Source of the DNA: Blastobasis lacticolella | Lineage: Eukaryota; Arthropoda; Insecta; Lepidoptera; Blastobasidae | Length of the DNA: 64,000 nt | Assembly: GCA_905147135.1 (NCBI GenBank) | Contig: LR990044.1 | Coordinates: 7,506,122 to 7,570,121, forward strand | Direction of reading: 5' to 3' | Shown here: positions 10,313 to 21,920 of the stretch, piece by piece | How the letters are laid out: each line of letters begins with the position of its first letter | Position numbering within the stretch: the first letter of the stretch is position 1 | Notes under the pieces: generated by a model | The model's input: only the letters and a program-made list of their open reading frames with translations | What the model was told of the DNA's origin: nothing | The model's database searches: none | Made by a program: the position numbers and the translations under genes

Positions 10313-12068
10313 ATAAAGAATAAAACAAACAAAATAGCTTATAATAAATATATAGAGAACATAAAATTAAATGACATGATATTGAATGACCCTACTGACA
10401 TTGCAAATTCATTTAATAAATATTACATTAATTTGACTAATTCTATGGCCCATGACTCAGCTTCTAATACGTCACACATAGCTATCAACAATGCCAGTAT
10501 TTTCTTAAAACCGACTGACGCTCATGAAATAATAAAAGTAATTAATAAGTTGAATGCGTCAAACTCAACAGGCTATGACAATATTCACACGAAAGTGATA
10601 AAAGCCTGTAAAGTAGAAATTGCGCCATTTCTGAGTTACTTAATAAATTTATCTTTTGCGAAAGGCTTGTTTCCAGATCAGTTAAAGCTGACAATTGTAA
10701 AGCCTTTGCATAAGAAGGGGAGTGAGGACAATATGGGCAATTATAGACCTATAGCACTTAATTCTATTTTTTCTAAAGTATTTGAAAAAGCGATGCATGA
10801 TCGCATTTGTAGCTTCATAAAAACGTTCAAAATTCTTAAAGGTAACCAGTACGGGTTTCAGGAGGGTAAATCAACGTCATTGGCTGCTTTTTCTCTTATA
10901 AATCAAATCCTGCGATGCTTAGACGAAATAACAGCTGTTACTGCAGTGTTCTTTGATATTAGCAAAGCATTCGATTTCGTATTACATAAGAGACTCCTCG
11001 ATAAATGTGAACGGTATGGTTTACGGGGGCAAGCGTTTAAATGGCTGGACAGTTATCTTAGCAACAGAAGACAATACGTTGCAATAACAAAAGTAGATAA
11101 TGCAGAGCGTAGATTATACAGGTCCTCAATTAAATTTAATAAGGTTGGGGTGCCACAGGGCAGTATTTTAGGGCCACTATTATTTTTGCTCTATATTAAT
11201 GACTTGTCAAATGTAATAGAATATGACTGCACTCTGTTTGCTGATGACGTGTCCGTAATAATACCATGTAAAGATATTAATACTTATAATGATGAGATAA
11301 ACAAAACAGTACATGATATTATAAAATGGCTTGACGATAATAACCTCAAAGTTAATTTAAATAAGACTACCTACATACAATTTATAAATAGGAACGGACA
11401 GAAACAAGATTTAACTGTGTCAGTCAATGGTCAAATAATTGCTGAGACAAATCAAACTGCATTCCTGGGTATCTGGGTAGATGATAGGTGTGCATGGACC
11501 ACGCATATCTTCAAATTGTGCAGTATAATAAATTCTTTTGCATATGCACTTTGGCGGCTCACTAAAATTAGCAGCGTAAAATTGCTTTGCAGGCATATCA
11601 CGGGTACATATGCTCTATTATAAGGTATGCCATTATGCTATGGGGTAATTCAACACACGTAAATCGGGTACTCCTCTGTCAAAAACAGTGCATCAGAGCA
11701 ATTTGTGATGTTGACTCATTAACGTCGCGTAGACCCTTATTTCGCTATCATAATCTGTTAACAGTCCCGAGCATATACATCTACGAGATATGTGTATTTG
11801 TAAAAAGCCACCTGTACTTATTCACTAAAGTCTCAGAAACAACTGCCTTCAATACAAGGTTTCCTGATCGATTGGTGGTCCCTTCTCAGTCAACCACACT
11901 CTACAGCAGAAATAGTTTCTCAATGGCAATTTAAATTTATAACCGCCTCGACAATAATTTGAAATTATTGTCAATAATTATATTTAAACAAAAATTTAAA
12001 AAATGGTTGATTCAAAGTTGTTTTTACAGTGTTAATGAATTTTTTGAGTCATTTGAGCGCGGACGTTA
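10310..12068 (+). pseudogene. Non-LTR retrotransposon ORF2 (reverse transcriptase), broken
   Basis: The main frame (ATG 10376 to 11623, 415 codons) holds a nearly whole RT domain: YRPIALNSIFSKVFEKA (about 123), FFDISKAFDF (about 192), GVPQGSILGPLLFLLYIND (about 258) and the catalytic FADD at about 288-291. Near 11610 a frameshift moves the rest to the frame 11587-11934 (QKQCIRAICDVDS, LLTVPSIYIYEICVF), which stops at a premature TAA at 11932-11934. The ancestral end seems to be TAA at 12066-12068. The endonuclease half is missing at the (TA)n tract. The clade is Jockey/CR1-like by motif style; I cannot place it more exactly. Confidence 0.8.
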
Positions 12069-13378
12069 AAATTAGGATGTAACACAATAACAATAACATA
12101 TTAGTTATGTAAAACTAATTAACTATTGTGGCAATAATAATTTAAATAATTTATTCAAGCTGATTGACATATTTTTTGTAATATTTTAACTGTTGTGATA
12201 ATTTTGATTTATATAATTTATTAATTATGATATATATATATATGGGTAAATAGTGTTGTGAAATTGAGATTTATAAATTATGAATTTTGTTGCTGAAATT
12301 ACTCGAATTAATTTAATTTAATTGAAATATTGTATGCCAGATTCTGGTAAAGTGTGTGAAGCGAAAATATTAATTTTAACTCATAAGCTTGTCAATATCA
12401 TGAAATGTTTTGTGGTCTAGTCATTGTGTAATATATCTGACTCTCATTTTGTATATAAGTTAATGGAAAAAGATTTATAGATAAAATGATAATGCAGATT
12501 TTTTTAAAGATGGGAAAAGGCTCATTGTGTCCACCTTGTGGCACACATTGAACCAGGGGGTTGGTCTACAGCAAACCGGGGAGTACACAGTGAGCCCGAC
12601 GAATGAGATCACTATTATTAACGTTTCCTCGTTGTAGTTATTAGCATAGTAGATAAATCAGATAATAATACATTCTTTATTAATGTGTAAACAGTTCGTT
12701 TTATTTACCAAAATAACTGTGAAGACTATAAATCAACATAAATCAATAACAACATAACTTATCCTATTTTCTGATTACAGTCATTGATGATATATTTTAA
12801 GGTATTATAAAAAATAGTCAACTAGCTACACTAGAGTTCTTAAGATATATAATAAGACTAAATTGCTTAATTAAAAAAAAAAAAATCTTTGTATGGCAAC
12901 TTATGCCAAGTTTTTTATCCGTCATAGAACGTCATTCTTAAATATTCTTTTGAATACTTTGCAAACAATTAAAAAGGAAGTGTGGAAAATAATTTTTAGC
13001 ATGATTAATAATTTAGACAAAAGTTAAAGCTAATAGTGACCAAATAACTAATAAGGAGTAACAAGGAAAGATTATCCCCAGATTATTGCCATATCCACAC
13101 TTTATAATGTTTACTACTGTCAGTCAATACGGACTTATAGTGGTCCTATTATATTTTAGGAGTCTACCGACAGTGGTGGTGTGGTAGGGTAGTGGTATCC
13201 CCTACAAAAATTGATGTAGATAAAAGTAAGTGATGGAGTAGGGTTTCGATCCACTGGTGGAGCCTTGCAGTGGATATAAGTGACTTGATTGGGTTGAGTA
13301 CGGATAGAGTACGGTTAGGGCGCGGATAGGGGTAGGGTACATGTAGGAGTGGGATAGAGGTAGAGTTCTACTTCTATC
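12069..13378. other. No recognisable gene; AT-rich then G-rich stretch
   Basis: 12069 to about 12500 is AT-rich and may be the 3' untranslated part of the preceding retroelement. From about 13150 to 13370 the + strand is unusually rich in short G-runs (GTAGGGTAG, GATAGGGGTAGGGTAC) without a clean period. I find no ORF, RNA gene or transposon end that I can support. Confidence 0.6.
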
Positions 13379-13529
13379 TATTATAATTTTCCACTAGGTA
13401 TATAATATAATTATTGATAGAACAAGAAACTCAAAGATTTTCATACACATACCTTAACTTAATTTAAACCTAGGTACATAATCAAAACTATATACAATCA
13501 AAAATAAAAAACATTATAAAAAAAAAAGA

Positions 13530-14345
13530 CTACAAATAGCTGGCAACTGGGAGTGTGCCTAGGTGGCTGGCGGCGTTACCTCTTTGTATGGCCAAACTTA
13601 AGTGCTGGCCGAGGTACGCTCCACCCCGTGGGTTGCCAGTTGTGTCAATTAGGTGGGCAGATAGGTCCTGGATGATCTTTCGGACATATGGCTTCCAGGA
13701 CCCCACCATTTCTATCCCAAAAGGCAAATATTAGTATCCCTCGCTAAGGGATCTTTATTTCTCAGCCGCTAAAGCTGCCGTGCTGGCAAAGGCCGAGCTA
13801 GCCCTAAGGTGGGATAGAGCCAGAGTATCGCAGGTCGCATCCCACGCTTAGGGCCTGCCCTGCGACCAGGCGACGAGCATCGGTCCTCTTAACAACGCCC
13901 CGGGCCAGCCCATTGGGTTCCAAAACAGCTGGCACGTTGACTATGACAAGGATCCGGCGGATGGTGTCGTTGATGTTTGCGTGACGCGACAGACGACCGA
14001 CGCTTCGTTGGCACGACAGTCCGTGGTGCCACTCCTACAATGGCAACGATATGATTCATTTGTTTTTACTCTTATCGCAAGCACACAGACAGTGTAAGTA
14101 TGGGCCCGGTTAAGATCGTAACCGTGTTTTGAGATGGTATTGTATGCAGCCAGTATTCCGCTTCTTACTCTAAAGCGGCGAGTAGACGAGCTCGATCTGG
14201 TCGAATTTTTTAGAAGTGTCGAGAAAGCGAATATACAGATCGGCTCCTCCCAATGCTTTTGGGAGTTAGGGATGGCGTGAAAATCAGGCAATGGATCAGA
14301 TACCTCGAGGCCGCCGAAGAACGAAGTAATATTTTTTATTGGCAA
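13530..14345 (-). pseudogene. C-terminal remnant of a non-LTR element with RLE-type endonuclease
   Basis: Reading the minus strand across several stops and frameshifts gives the pieces typical of the C-terminal region of invertebrate retroelement proteins with a PD-(D/E)XK-like endonuclease. These are a KYWLHAIPSQN-like segment (clearer in the copy at 44315-45010), a block with RPDGMTLV in that copy, and here LIDTTGNPRGGAYLGQ followed by LSLAIQRGNAASHLGTLP (13530-13727). The zinc-binding and catalytic parts are decayed. The assignment rests on motif recall and needs a profile search. The fragment is part of the array unit and was copied with it. Confidence 0.5.
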
Positions 14346-15317
14346 AGAGTGCGTGCTATCTACGGAAGATAAGATGTCTTTTAGTTAACTTAAATTTTAA
14401 CTTTTTATCATTATCATCACTATTGGCTGCCCAGTTCTATTTTATTTAGATTTATTTATCTATAATTGTATCGATAGTCTCGTAACAGAAGTAGGTACAT
14501 CTGCTTTTAACAGTTATATATAATTTGAAGATAGTGGAGTATTTTGAAATTGTTGACCTGTCGTATTCTTACCTAATGTAAAGTATGAAGTTTTTACAAA
14601 ATAACTAAGTGTGGAGCCAATGAGGAGTTTTCCAGTAGGTATTGTCAATTGGTTTCAAAAAGCATCAATAGATGGCGCTCCTACAATTTTGGTAATCTTT
14701 TTTTAATCTGTATGATGGTGGCAGTAATTTCATGCAGCCAACTTATATAATACTTAAAAATAAAATGTTTATTAATATAAACATAACTGTTAAAGGTTGA
14801 ACGAAATATACAAAGAAATATTTATATAAGTTGGCACTATGTTACATTATTATTACAATTTCTAAAATGGTTGAAAACTATTGACAAATACAATATTATC
14901 CAATACAACGTACCCAGTGTTTATATCCTTTTTGCTAAGAACCTATTTCAAGCGATAATGAATTACCAAAATTTTTGGGGCGCCATCTAGTGAGTGGTTA
15001 GTAATGCTTTAGATACCTATTGGAAAACAGCTCATTGGCACCATGTGACGGGATTTTTTCCTTAGCGACATGTGAAACGAGGTCTATAATTTAAACAAAT
15101 AGACCACATTTTTGCAGAGCCATACCAGTCTCTTATTATAAAATATCTCTCTTATTTTCAATAGAGATCACTTGATACGTTAACACGACAGGAATACTTT
15201 GTGTTATATTAATGATATTGATATTAGGAGGGTTATGGGGCCCTTCACCATCTCAGGAGCCCAAGCTATGTGCTCGTGATCCCCGTGCACAGACAGACAA
15301 GACGTAAATATCTAAAA

Positions 15318-16130
15318 CATCATTATAGGAACTCTGACAAAGTAGCTGTTTCTTCCTTCCAATCAAATCAATAGTTAATTGATCAAATATTTTATTTCGT
15401 AAAATTATAAAAGCCCAATTAATTAGCCTGCTCTCAGACTATCATTGCAGCTAAAACACCCACCGAGCACAATGCATTTTTCTATGGACAAAAAAGCGTT
15501 TGTGGCGCTGATTGGGATTGTGAGGTGATAAATTAAAATTATTAAATGTAAATATACGGGTAAAATGTGGGCTGTGATGATGTGATGATGATACGGGTAA
15601 AAGATGATTCTTTTGTATTTGTGATACGTTTGAAAACTTTGAATATTTGTTGTAGCGATAGTAAAAGCAAAAATAAAAACTGAGAAATATCATTTGAAGT
15701 TACAGCTAAGTGGAATTTAGAGATCAGACCTTATTTATTCTATAATATATAAGATATTTATTAGACTTATGGCTCGGAAACTATAGAACGACAACTGAAC
15801 CCTTTTAACTGGTAAGTCCACACTTATACTTCTACACCATTGTGTCAAAATCTTTGCTCTATACAAAACCCCAACATATTCTGACGCCATTCAGCGCTGC
15901 AGCGCTTCCTAGAAATATTCAAAATATTTTTATTTTTGAAGGCCAATTTCATGTACTCGCAGCATAGATCCGGGAGTCAAACCCGCAGGACACCACTAAA
16001 CTTGTTTGCGAGAACTCGTCCTTTGAAGGCGTGCGTTCCACCTTTTATTCCTTGCATTATTGATTTTTAATTTAATAAAATACAATATACCACAAACTAT
16101 AATTACCACGAGCTAAACAACATACAACTA
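15318..16130. repeat. Module B of the array unit
   Basis: An AT-rich non-coding module of about 0.8 kb. Other copies are at about 20149-20360 (partial), 20850-25565 (split by two insertions), 36425-38035 (split by one) and 62865-63600. It includes GTTTGTGGCGCTGATTGGGA, GGCTCGGAAACTATAGAACG and a CGCAGCATTGATCCGGGAG tract. I see no conserved ORF in it. Confidence 0.8.
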
Positions 16131-17088
16131 GCTCAGGTAAGTTGAATAAAAGTGACTGCGAAATTTAACTGCATTACTAATAACGTTCAACATCCATAAT
16201 AATTTGCTTAATTTGTTTGGGCGTTCGGAAACTACTGTTTCGAGTTTAATCCTAATTACCCTTAATTTTTACTTATCTAAATCGAAATATTAGTAAATGG
16301 TTTCTCAAATAGAGTAAATGAATTCCAAAATACTGTGGCTGGTGTTAAAATAATTCTTAACAAAGAACTCCGATAACGTAAAATGCTTATTAAAACATAT
16401 AGTAACTACACGTACTCGATCACGCATAATGCAAAATATGTACTGTAGCTGTTTTATTTCAATATAAATAAATCAAACCGCACGCGTCATAGCGCGCATA
16501 TAAATAAGGTTTATTTTCGTTTATAGTAAGTTAGTTAGGTATATTACACACCAACATAGGGGAACACATCACTGGTGCTAGGTCCAATCTTAGACGACCA
16601 CCATCGCTGTTAAGATGTGCTGATGTGCTGTGTCTCTGTAGACAGATGGTAGAGAGCCTGGTACCTGGTAAAACCTGTGTAGGTACTTATATGAGACACA
16701 GCAGCACAAAAGCAGGTGCAGCATATACGTGTGTTCACGAACTGGTAGGACATAGTAGTGGGACCACGATTCCGGAGGGCTTGGGTGCAACAAGATAAAT
16801 TGCTCAAACGTTATCTAATAGTTTCTGAACCCCCGCAGTTTTTGAATCAAACCCCTACATTCTATACTGCAATTTTTATTTCCAAACACGAAAGTACAAT
16901 AGAAATTAGTCACGTCCAAGATTTACTATTGACGATCGACTCATCGATAAGCTAATAAGTCCTAATGACTCTGTGTTCCTAACTACTTTTAACTTACTAA
17001 CTTACGTTCATCATTGTTGTAGGAACTCAGTTGTCGCCTGCCCAGTGCCAGCAATTGAGCCGTCGACATTCGTCACATTCCGGGTAAA

Positions 17089-17445
17089 ATGGAGCCTCTG
17101 ACATCGAAAAGTGAGACCCAGATCGCGCAGCAGCTGATCCGGGACATGCCTCTGAATAGGCACGTCCTCATTCTGTCAGCGGCCACAGACAAACTGTTTA
17201 GCTCGCAAGACATCCCCCGGACACTGCAGATCGGCATCATGGTGCGGTTGCTATATATTCTGAAGAGGATACAGGACGAGCGCAACCAGTTGGACTGTTG
17301 CTATGCTAGAGCGATAGATCATCCCAACTGCGAGCCCAACCAACGGATGGCGGCGCTGGGGGAGCTATGGGACCTCCCCCAGTTCGACGAACTGATTTGC
17401 CTGATGTGCTGTAAGCCGCTGTACAAATTTTACGATGTGCGGTGA
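17089..17445 (+). CDS. NS3-like ORF copy (type 1, intact)
   Basis: 118 codons from ATG to TGA with the family features: helix at about 41-69, Cys 70/71/81 and CxxC (CLMC) at about 104-107. The residue after CxxC is C instead of W, the only copy with this change. The upstream TATTTAAG box is replaced by a run of ACTTACTAACTTACG, while TCAGT (17026-17030) is kept, so this copy's TATA box appears lost. It is the ORF of the 4.3-kb unit. Confidence 0.55.
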   Translation: MEPLTSKSETQIAQQLIRDMPLNRHVLILSAATDKLFSSQDIPRTLQIGIMVRLLYILKRIQDERNQLDCCYARAIDHPNCEPNQRMAALGELWDLPQFDELICLMCCKPLYKFYDVR

Positions 17446-19060
17446 GCGAGCCAGGGTCAGTGCAATCTGGTTACCGATGCGCGGTCTGAAGTCTAAAGTG
17501 CGGTGGCTGTGAGCATTCGGACATCAGCTTCAGATCCAGCGACCAAAGAAGAAGGCAGAGTCGTAGTGAAGATTTGTTCTTTTAGGTTAAAATTATTTTT
17601 TTAATTTAGTTTCTCCGTAGCTTTAAGTTTGTATATTCTGTGTATTTAATATTATAAGTTAAGTATTAGTATTTGACATTGTTATTATAATATTCCACTA
17701 GGAATATAATTATTGATATAACAAGAAACTCTAAGATTTTCATTCACATACCTTAACTTAATTTAAACCTAGGTACATAATCAAAAATACATACAATCAA
17801 AAATACAAAACAGTGTCAAACATAAAAAGAAACTACAAATAGCTGGCAACTGGGAGTGTGCCTAGGTGGCTGGCGGCGTTACCTCTTTGCATGGCCAAAC
17901 TTAAGTGATGGACGAGGTACGCTCCACCCCGATTATTCCCTTAGCGACATGTAAAACGAGGTCTGTAATTTAAAAAACAAATAGACCACATTTTTGCAGG
18001 GCCGTACCAGTCTCTTATTATAAAATATCTCGCTTTTTTTCAATAGAGATCACTTAATACTTTAACTAGATAGGATCACTTTGTGTTATATTAATGATAT
18101 CGATATTATGAGGGTTATGGGGTCCTTCACCATCTCAGGAGCCCAAGCCAATCTCACATTGTGCTCGTGTTCCCCGTGTTCCCCGTGGACAGACAGACGA
18201 GACGTAAATATGCAAAACACCGTATAAAATATGACAGGCTAGATCTAAAACAAAACACCCGTCCACACCCAGGGCATCCCGCCATTATGACGCGCAGGCG
18301 GATCGCCCTACTGTGTTTCTTTTTGAAGATACTAGTATTTTTAGAGCGCGTCGCAGTATGCTTAGGATACCAAAAACTAAAATTACCACGAGCTGAACAT
18401 CATACAACTAGCTCAGTTAAGTTGAATAAAAGTGACTGCGAAATTTAAATGCATTACTAATAACGTCAAACATTGATAATAATTTGCTTAATTTTTTTGA
18501 ACGTTCGGAAACTAATGTTTCGAGTTTAATCCGAATTACCCTTAAATTTTACTTATCTAAATCGAAATATTAGTAAATTGTTTGTCAAATAGAGTAAATG
18601 AATTCCAAAATACTGTGTCTGGTGTTAAAATAATTCTGAACAAAGAACTCCGATAAGTTAGTTAGGTATATTACACACCAACATAGGGGAACACATCACT
18701 GGTGCTATATCCAATTTGAGACGAACACCATCGCTGTTAAGATGTGCTGGTAGAGAGCCTGGTATACTGGTGGTAAAACCTGTGTAGGTACTTATATGAG
18801 ACACAGCAGCACAAAAGCAGGTGCAGCATATACGTGTGTTCACGAACTGGTAGGACATAGTAGTAGGACCACGATTCCTAAGGGCTTGGGTGCTACAAGA
18901 TAAATTGCTTAAACGGTATCTAATAGTTTCTGAATCCCCCCAGTTTTTGAATCAAACACGAAAGTACAATAGTAATTAGTCCTGCAAAGATTTACTATTG
19001 ACGATCGACTCATCGATAAGCTAATCAGTCCTAATAACTCTGTGTTCCTAACTACTTTCG

Positions 19061-19095
19061 TATTTAAGCGTTCATTATGGTTGTAGGAACTCAGT
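19061..19095 (+). promoter_or_regulatory. Core promoter of ORF at 19148
   Basis: TATTTAAG at 19061-19068 and TCAGT at 19091-19095, with the same 32-base box-to-initiator spacing as copy 1. Confidence 0.55.
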
Positions 19096-19147
19096 CGTCG
19101 CCTGCCCAGTGCCAGGAATTGAGCCGTCGACATTGGTGCCGGGTAAA

Positions 19148-19504
19148 ATGGAGTCTTTAACTACGAAAATTGAGACCGAGATCGCGCAGCAGCTGATCCG
19201 GGATATGCCTTTGAATAGGTACGTCCTCATTTTGTCAGCGGCCACAGATAAACTGTTCAGCTCGCAGGACATCCCCCGGACACTGCAGATCGGCATCGTG
19301 GTGCGGTTGCTCTGTATTCTCAAGAGGATACAGGACGAGCGCAACCAGTTGGACTGTTGCTACGCTAGGGCGATAGGTCATCCCAACTGCGAGCCCAACC
19401 AACCGATGGCGGCGCTGGGGGAGCTATGGGACCTCCCCCAGTTCGACGAACTGATTTGCCTGACGTGCTGGAAGCCGCTGTACAAATTTTACGATGTGCG
19501 GTGA
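19148..19504 (+). CDS. NS3-like ORF copy (type 2, intact, mosaic)
   Basis: 118 codons; the ATG at 19148 sits in AAAATGG. The frame is also open upstream to about 19109, but no ATG is there. Compared with copy 1, the first 76 codons differ in about 23 codons (mostly silent), while the last 42 differ in just one (R to P at 86). It is therefore type 2 in front and type 1 behind, pointing to gene conversion. CLTC and WKPLY are kept. Confidence 0.55.
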   Translation: MESLTTKIETEIAQQLIRDMPLNRYVLILSAATDKLFSSQDIPRTLQIGIVVRLLCILKRIQDERNQLDCCYARAIGHPNCEPNQPMAALGELWDLPQFDELICLTCWKPLYKFYDVR

Positions 19505-19740
19505 GCGAGCCAGGGTCAGTGCAATCTGGTTACCGATGCGCGGTCTGAAGTCTGACGGCTGTGTGGTGCATTCGGACATCAGCTTCAGATCCAGCGACCA
19601 AAGAGAAGGCAGAGTCGTTGTAAAGATTTATAGTTTTAGTTTAATTTATTTATTTATTTAGTTTCTTCGTAGCTTTAAGTTTGTATATTCTGTGTATTTA
19701 ATATCATGAGTTTAGTATTAGTATTTGACGTTGTTATAAT

Positions 19741-20360
19741 AATTTTCCACTAGGTATATAATATAATTATTAATATAACAAGAAACTCTAAGATTTTCAT
19801 TCACATACCTTAACTTAATTTAAACCTAGGTACATAATCAAAAATATATACAATCAAAAATAAAAAGCAATATCAAAAATAAAAAAGACTACAAATTCTG
19901 GATCATGGTCAAAGCGGACCCCTGGCCCTTGTATGCGAGAGCACAACTCGGACATTAGCTGGATTTCATAATGACTCATGTGTAAACTTCATGAAGTTTG
20001 TAGCTCTGTTGTTACTATTAACTAAACTCATCGTAATTATTGCCCATGTTGTGTGAAAATTAGTCCACACACATTGAGTCTAAACATTATGTGTGGACAA
20101 TGTTTGCTGTTCGTACTTGGCAGCTGTTCAGCTGCCAAGTACGAACAGTTGATCATTATAGGAACCCTGACAAAGTAGCTGTTTTTTCCTTTCAATCAAA
20201 TCAATTGTTAGTTAGTTGATCAAATATTTTATTTCGTAAAATTTTAAAAGCCCATTAAATTAGCCTGCTCTCAGACTATCATTGCAGCTAAAACGCCCAC
20301 CGAATACAATGCATTGTTCTATGGACAAAAAGCGTTTGTGGCGCTGATTGGGATCGTGAG
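19741..20360. repeat. Rearranged unit: boundary tract, element C fragment, hairpin and partial module B
   Basis: 19741-19897 is the normal left part of a unit. From about 19898 to 20105 comes an element (here called C) shared with 35099-35620 and about 59945-60360, with an internal deletion of about 240 bases relative to 35099-35620. A perfect hairpin joins it at 20107-20148 to the end of a truncated ORF copy and the start of module B. Then the TGACTGTTCATCGG tract leads to the next ORF copy. Confidence 0.6.
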
Positions 20361-20626
20361 GTGATAAATTGACTGTTCATCGGTGGATTCACGACCCTAA
20401 GTAATGAGGAACACGACGCGAGGAGGCAGAGAAGTCATTGCGGGTAGTCCGGAGGTCTTAGGTGCAACGAGATAAACTGCTTAGATGATATCTAATAGTT
20501 TCTGAAGCTCCGCACTTTTTGAATCAAACCCTATATTCTATACTGCAATTCTCATTTCCTAACAAGATTGTACAATATAATCACTAGTAACCAGTCGTAA
20601 CCACTCTGTGTTCCTAACTACGTTCG

Positions 20627-20874
20627 TATTTAAGTGTTTATCATTGTTGTGGGAACTCAGTCGTCGCCTGCCTAGTGCCAGCAATAGAGCCGTCGACAAT
20701 CGTCACATTCCGGGTAAAATGGAATCTCTGACATCCAAAATTGAGACCCAGATCGCGCAGCAGCTGATCCGGGACATGCTTCTGAATCGGCACATCCTCA
20801 TTCTGCATCGACAGATAAGCTGTTCAGCTGCCAAGTACGAACAGTTGATCATTATAGGAACTCTGATAAAGTAG
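20627..20874 (+). pseudogene. NS3-like ORF copy, truncated after about 30 codons
   Basis: The promoter pair is present (TATTTAAG 20627-20634, TCAGT 20657-20661) and the ATG is at 20719. After about 30 codons the family sequence is cut at CAGATAAGCTGTTCAGCTG and continues in unrelated sequence to TAG at 20872-20874, giving about 52 codons without helix or cysteines. The same cut is seen at 36294, so the two share one ancestral deletion. The sequence then runs into module B. Confidence 0.7.
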
Positions 20875-21244
20875 CTGTTTTTTCCTTTCAATCAAATCAA
20901 TAAATACTTAGTTGATCAAATATTTTATTTCGTTAAATTTTAAAAGCCCATTAAATTAGCCTGCTCTTACACCCGGTTTCTGAAACGCTTGTCAACGCAA
21001 AAATTACGTAACAGCTTGTTAAACACTGATTAAATGCAGTTTGGGTTTCTGAAAGGGCCAATTGACGGCTTGTTAACAGCTTGTTGACGGATTGTCAAAT
21101 CTCCAATTAACGGCTGATTAATGTAATTTTGGGTTTCCGGAAAGCTTTTTCTCATGTTAACTGTATGTTATCGCCGTGTTATTTTAATTGGCGAAAATCG
21201 ACCAATTAACCGATTGTCAAAAGAAATTATATCCGATTTTCTTG

Positions 21245-21690
21245 GTCTAGGTCTTGGTCCTGGCCCTGGTCCAGGTCCTAGTTTTGGTCCAAGGCAAAGT
21301 CCAGGTCTAGGGTCCAGGTTCTGGTCCAGGACCAATGGTCATGACCAAAACTGCAACCTTTATCACAATTTGAGCTTGAACCAGAACCAGGACCTAGACC
21401 AGTGCCAGCACATAGACCATAAACATTAGCTGGACCAGGACCTGGTTCGGGGCCAGGACATGGACCTGAACCAGGACCAGGACCTGAACCACGGACATGT
21501 CAGGGTCCAGGACCGGGACCTGAACCAGTACCTGGTCCGGGGCCAGTACCTAGACCTGAACCAGGACCTGGTCCGAAGCCAGGACCTGGTCCGAAGCCAG
21601 GACCTGGACCTGAACCAGGACCTGATCCGGGGCCAGGCCCTGGACCTGAACCACATACCGGCCCGTGTCCAGGACTTGAACCAGGATTTA
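21245..21690. repeat. GGTCCAGGACCTG-type minisatellite inside the TIR element
   Basis: A tract built from imperfect 6-base steps (CCAGGACCTGAACCAGGACC and variants). The left part reads as the complement of the right part (GGTCCTGGCCCTGGTCCAGG), so the tract switches strand near 21310-21370. Open frames here (GPGPGPG-like or DLNQDL-like) follow from the period and are not genes. Confidence 0.85.
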
Positions 21691-21725
21691 ACTAATGGGA
21701 TTATTGGGAGAAACTCACAGAATCG

Positions 21726-21920
21726 ATAGCCGATGGGGCGATGTTGTTGAGTGGCTTTCTCTAGATGGCCTCCCAAGAAATGGACGGACGACCTCTTTAA
21801 GGTCCTAGGGAGCCGATGGATGCAAGATAACAGAGTCGACCAGAGTGTAAGCCGTGGGAGGCCTGTATTCTGCAGTGGACCGGGACCCACCTAACTGCCT
21901 AAAGATGATGATGATGGGAT
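21726..21920 (+). pseudogene. 3' tail of an RTE-like non-LTR element
   Basis: The sequence reads, with frame breaks, like the last residues of RTE-type ORF2 proteins (RNGRTTSLRSLGSRWMQ and a VFCSGPGP end) followed by a GATGATGATGAT tail typical of these elements. It is about 195 bases long and sits inside the TIR element. Confidence 0.45.

Larger units (their letters stand above)
13379..17690 (+). repeat. Longest array unit (about 4.3 kb)
   Basis: It runs from one TTTTCCACTAGG-type boundary to the next. The order is: boundary and TAGCTGGCAACTGGGAG tract (to about 13626); an RLE retroelement remnant (13530-14345, minus); a tract ending CCTTAGCGACATGTG (about 15070); the GGGTTATGGGG tract (about 15230); module B (about 15318-16130, starting ATTATAGGAACTCTGACAAA); the promoter region; ORF 17089-17445; and the 3' flank. 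Shorter units elsewhere lack the RLE part, module B, or both, so they look like deletion derivatives of this one. Confidence 0.75.
17691..19740 (+). repeat. Array unit with type 2 ORF
   Basis: It starts at a CCACTAGGAATATAATTATTGATAT boundary (only its first 20 bases are shared exactly by all units) and ends at the next boundary near 19741. It lacks the RLE remnant and module B. About 170 bases before the promoter are also missing compared with the unit at 39841. The order is otherwise the same. Confidence 0.75.

Noticed and set aside
21426..21890. 154-codon minus-strand frame rich in RSRSW
   Set aside because: It is the GGTCCAGG-type minisatellite read in one frame; no independent support.
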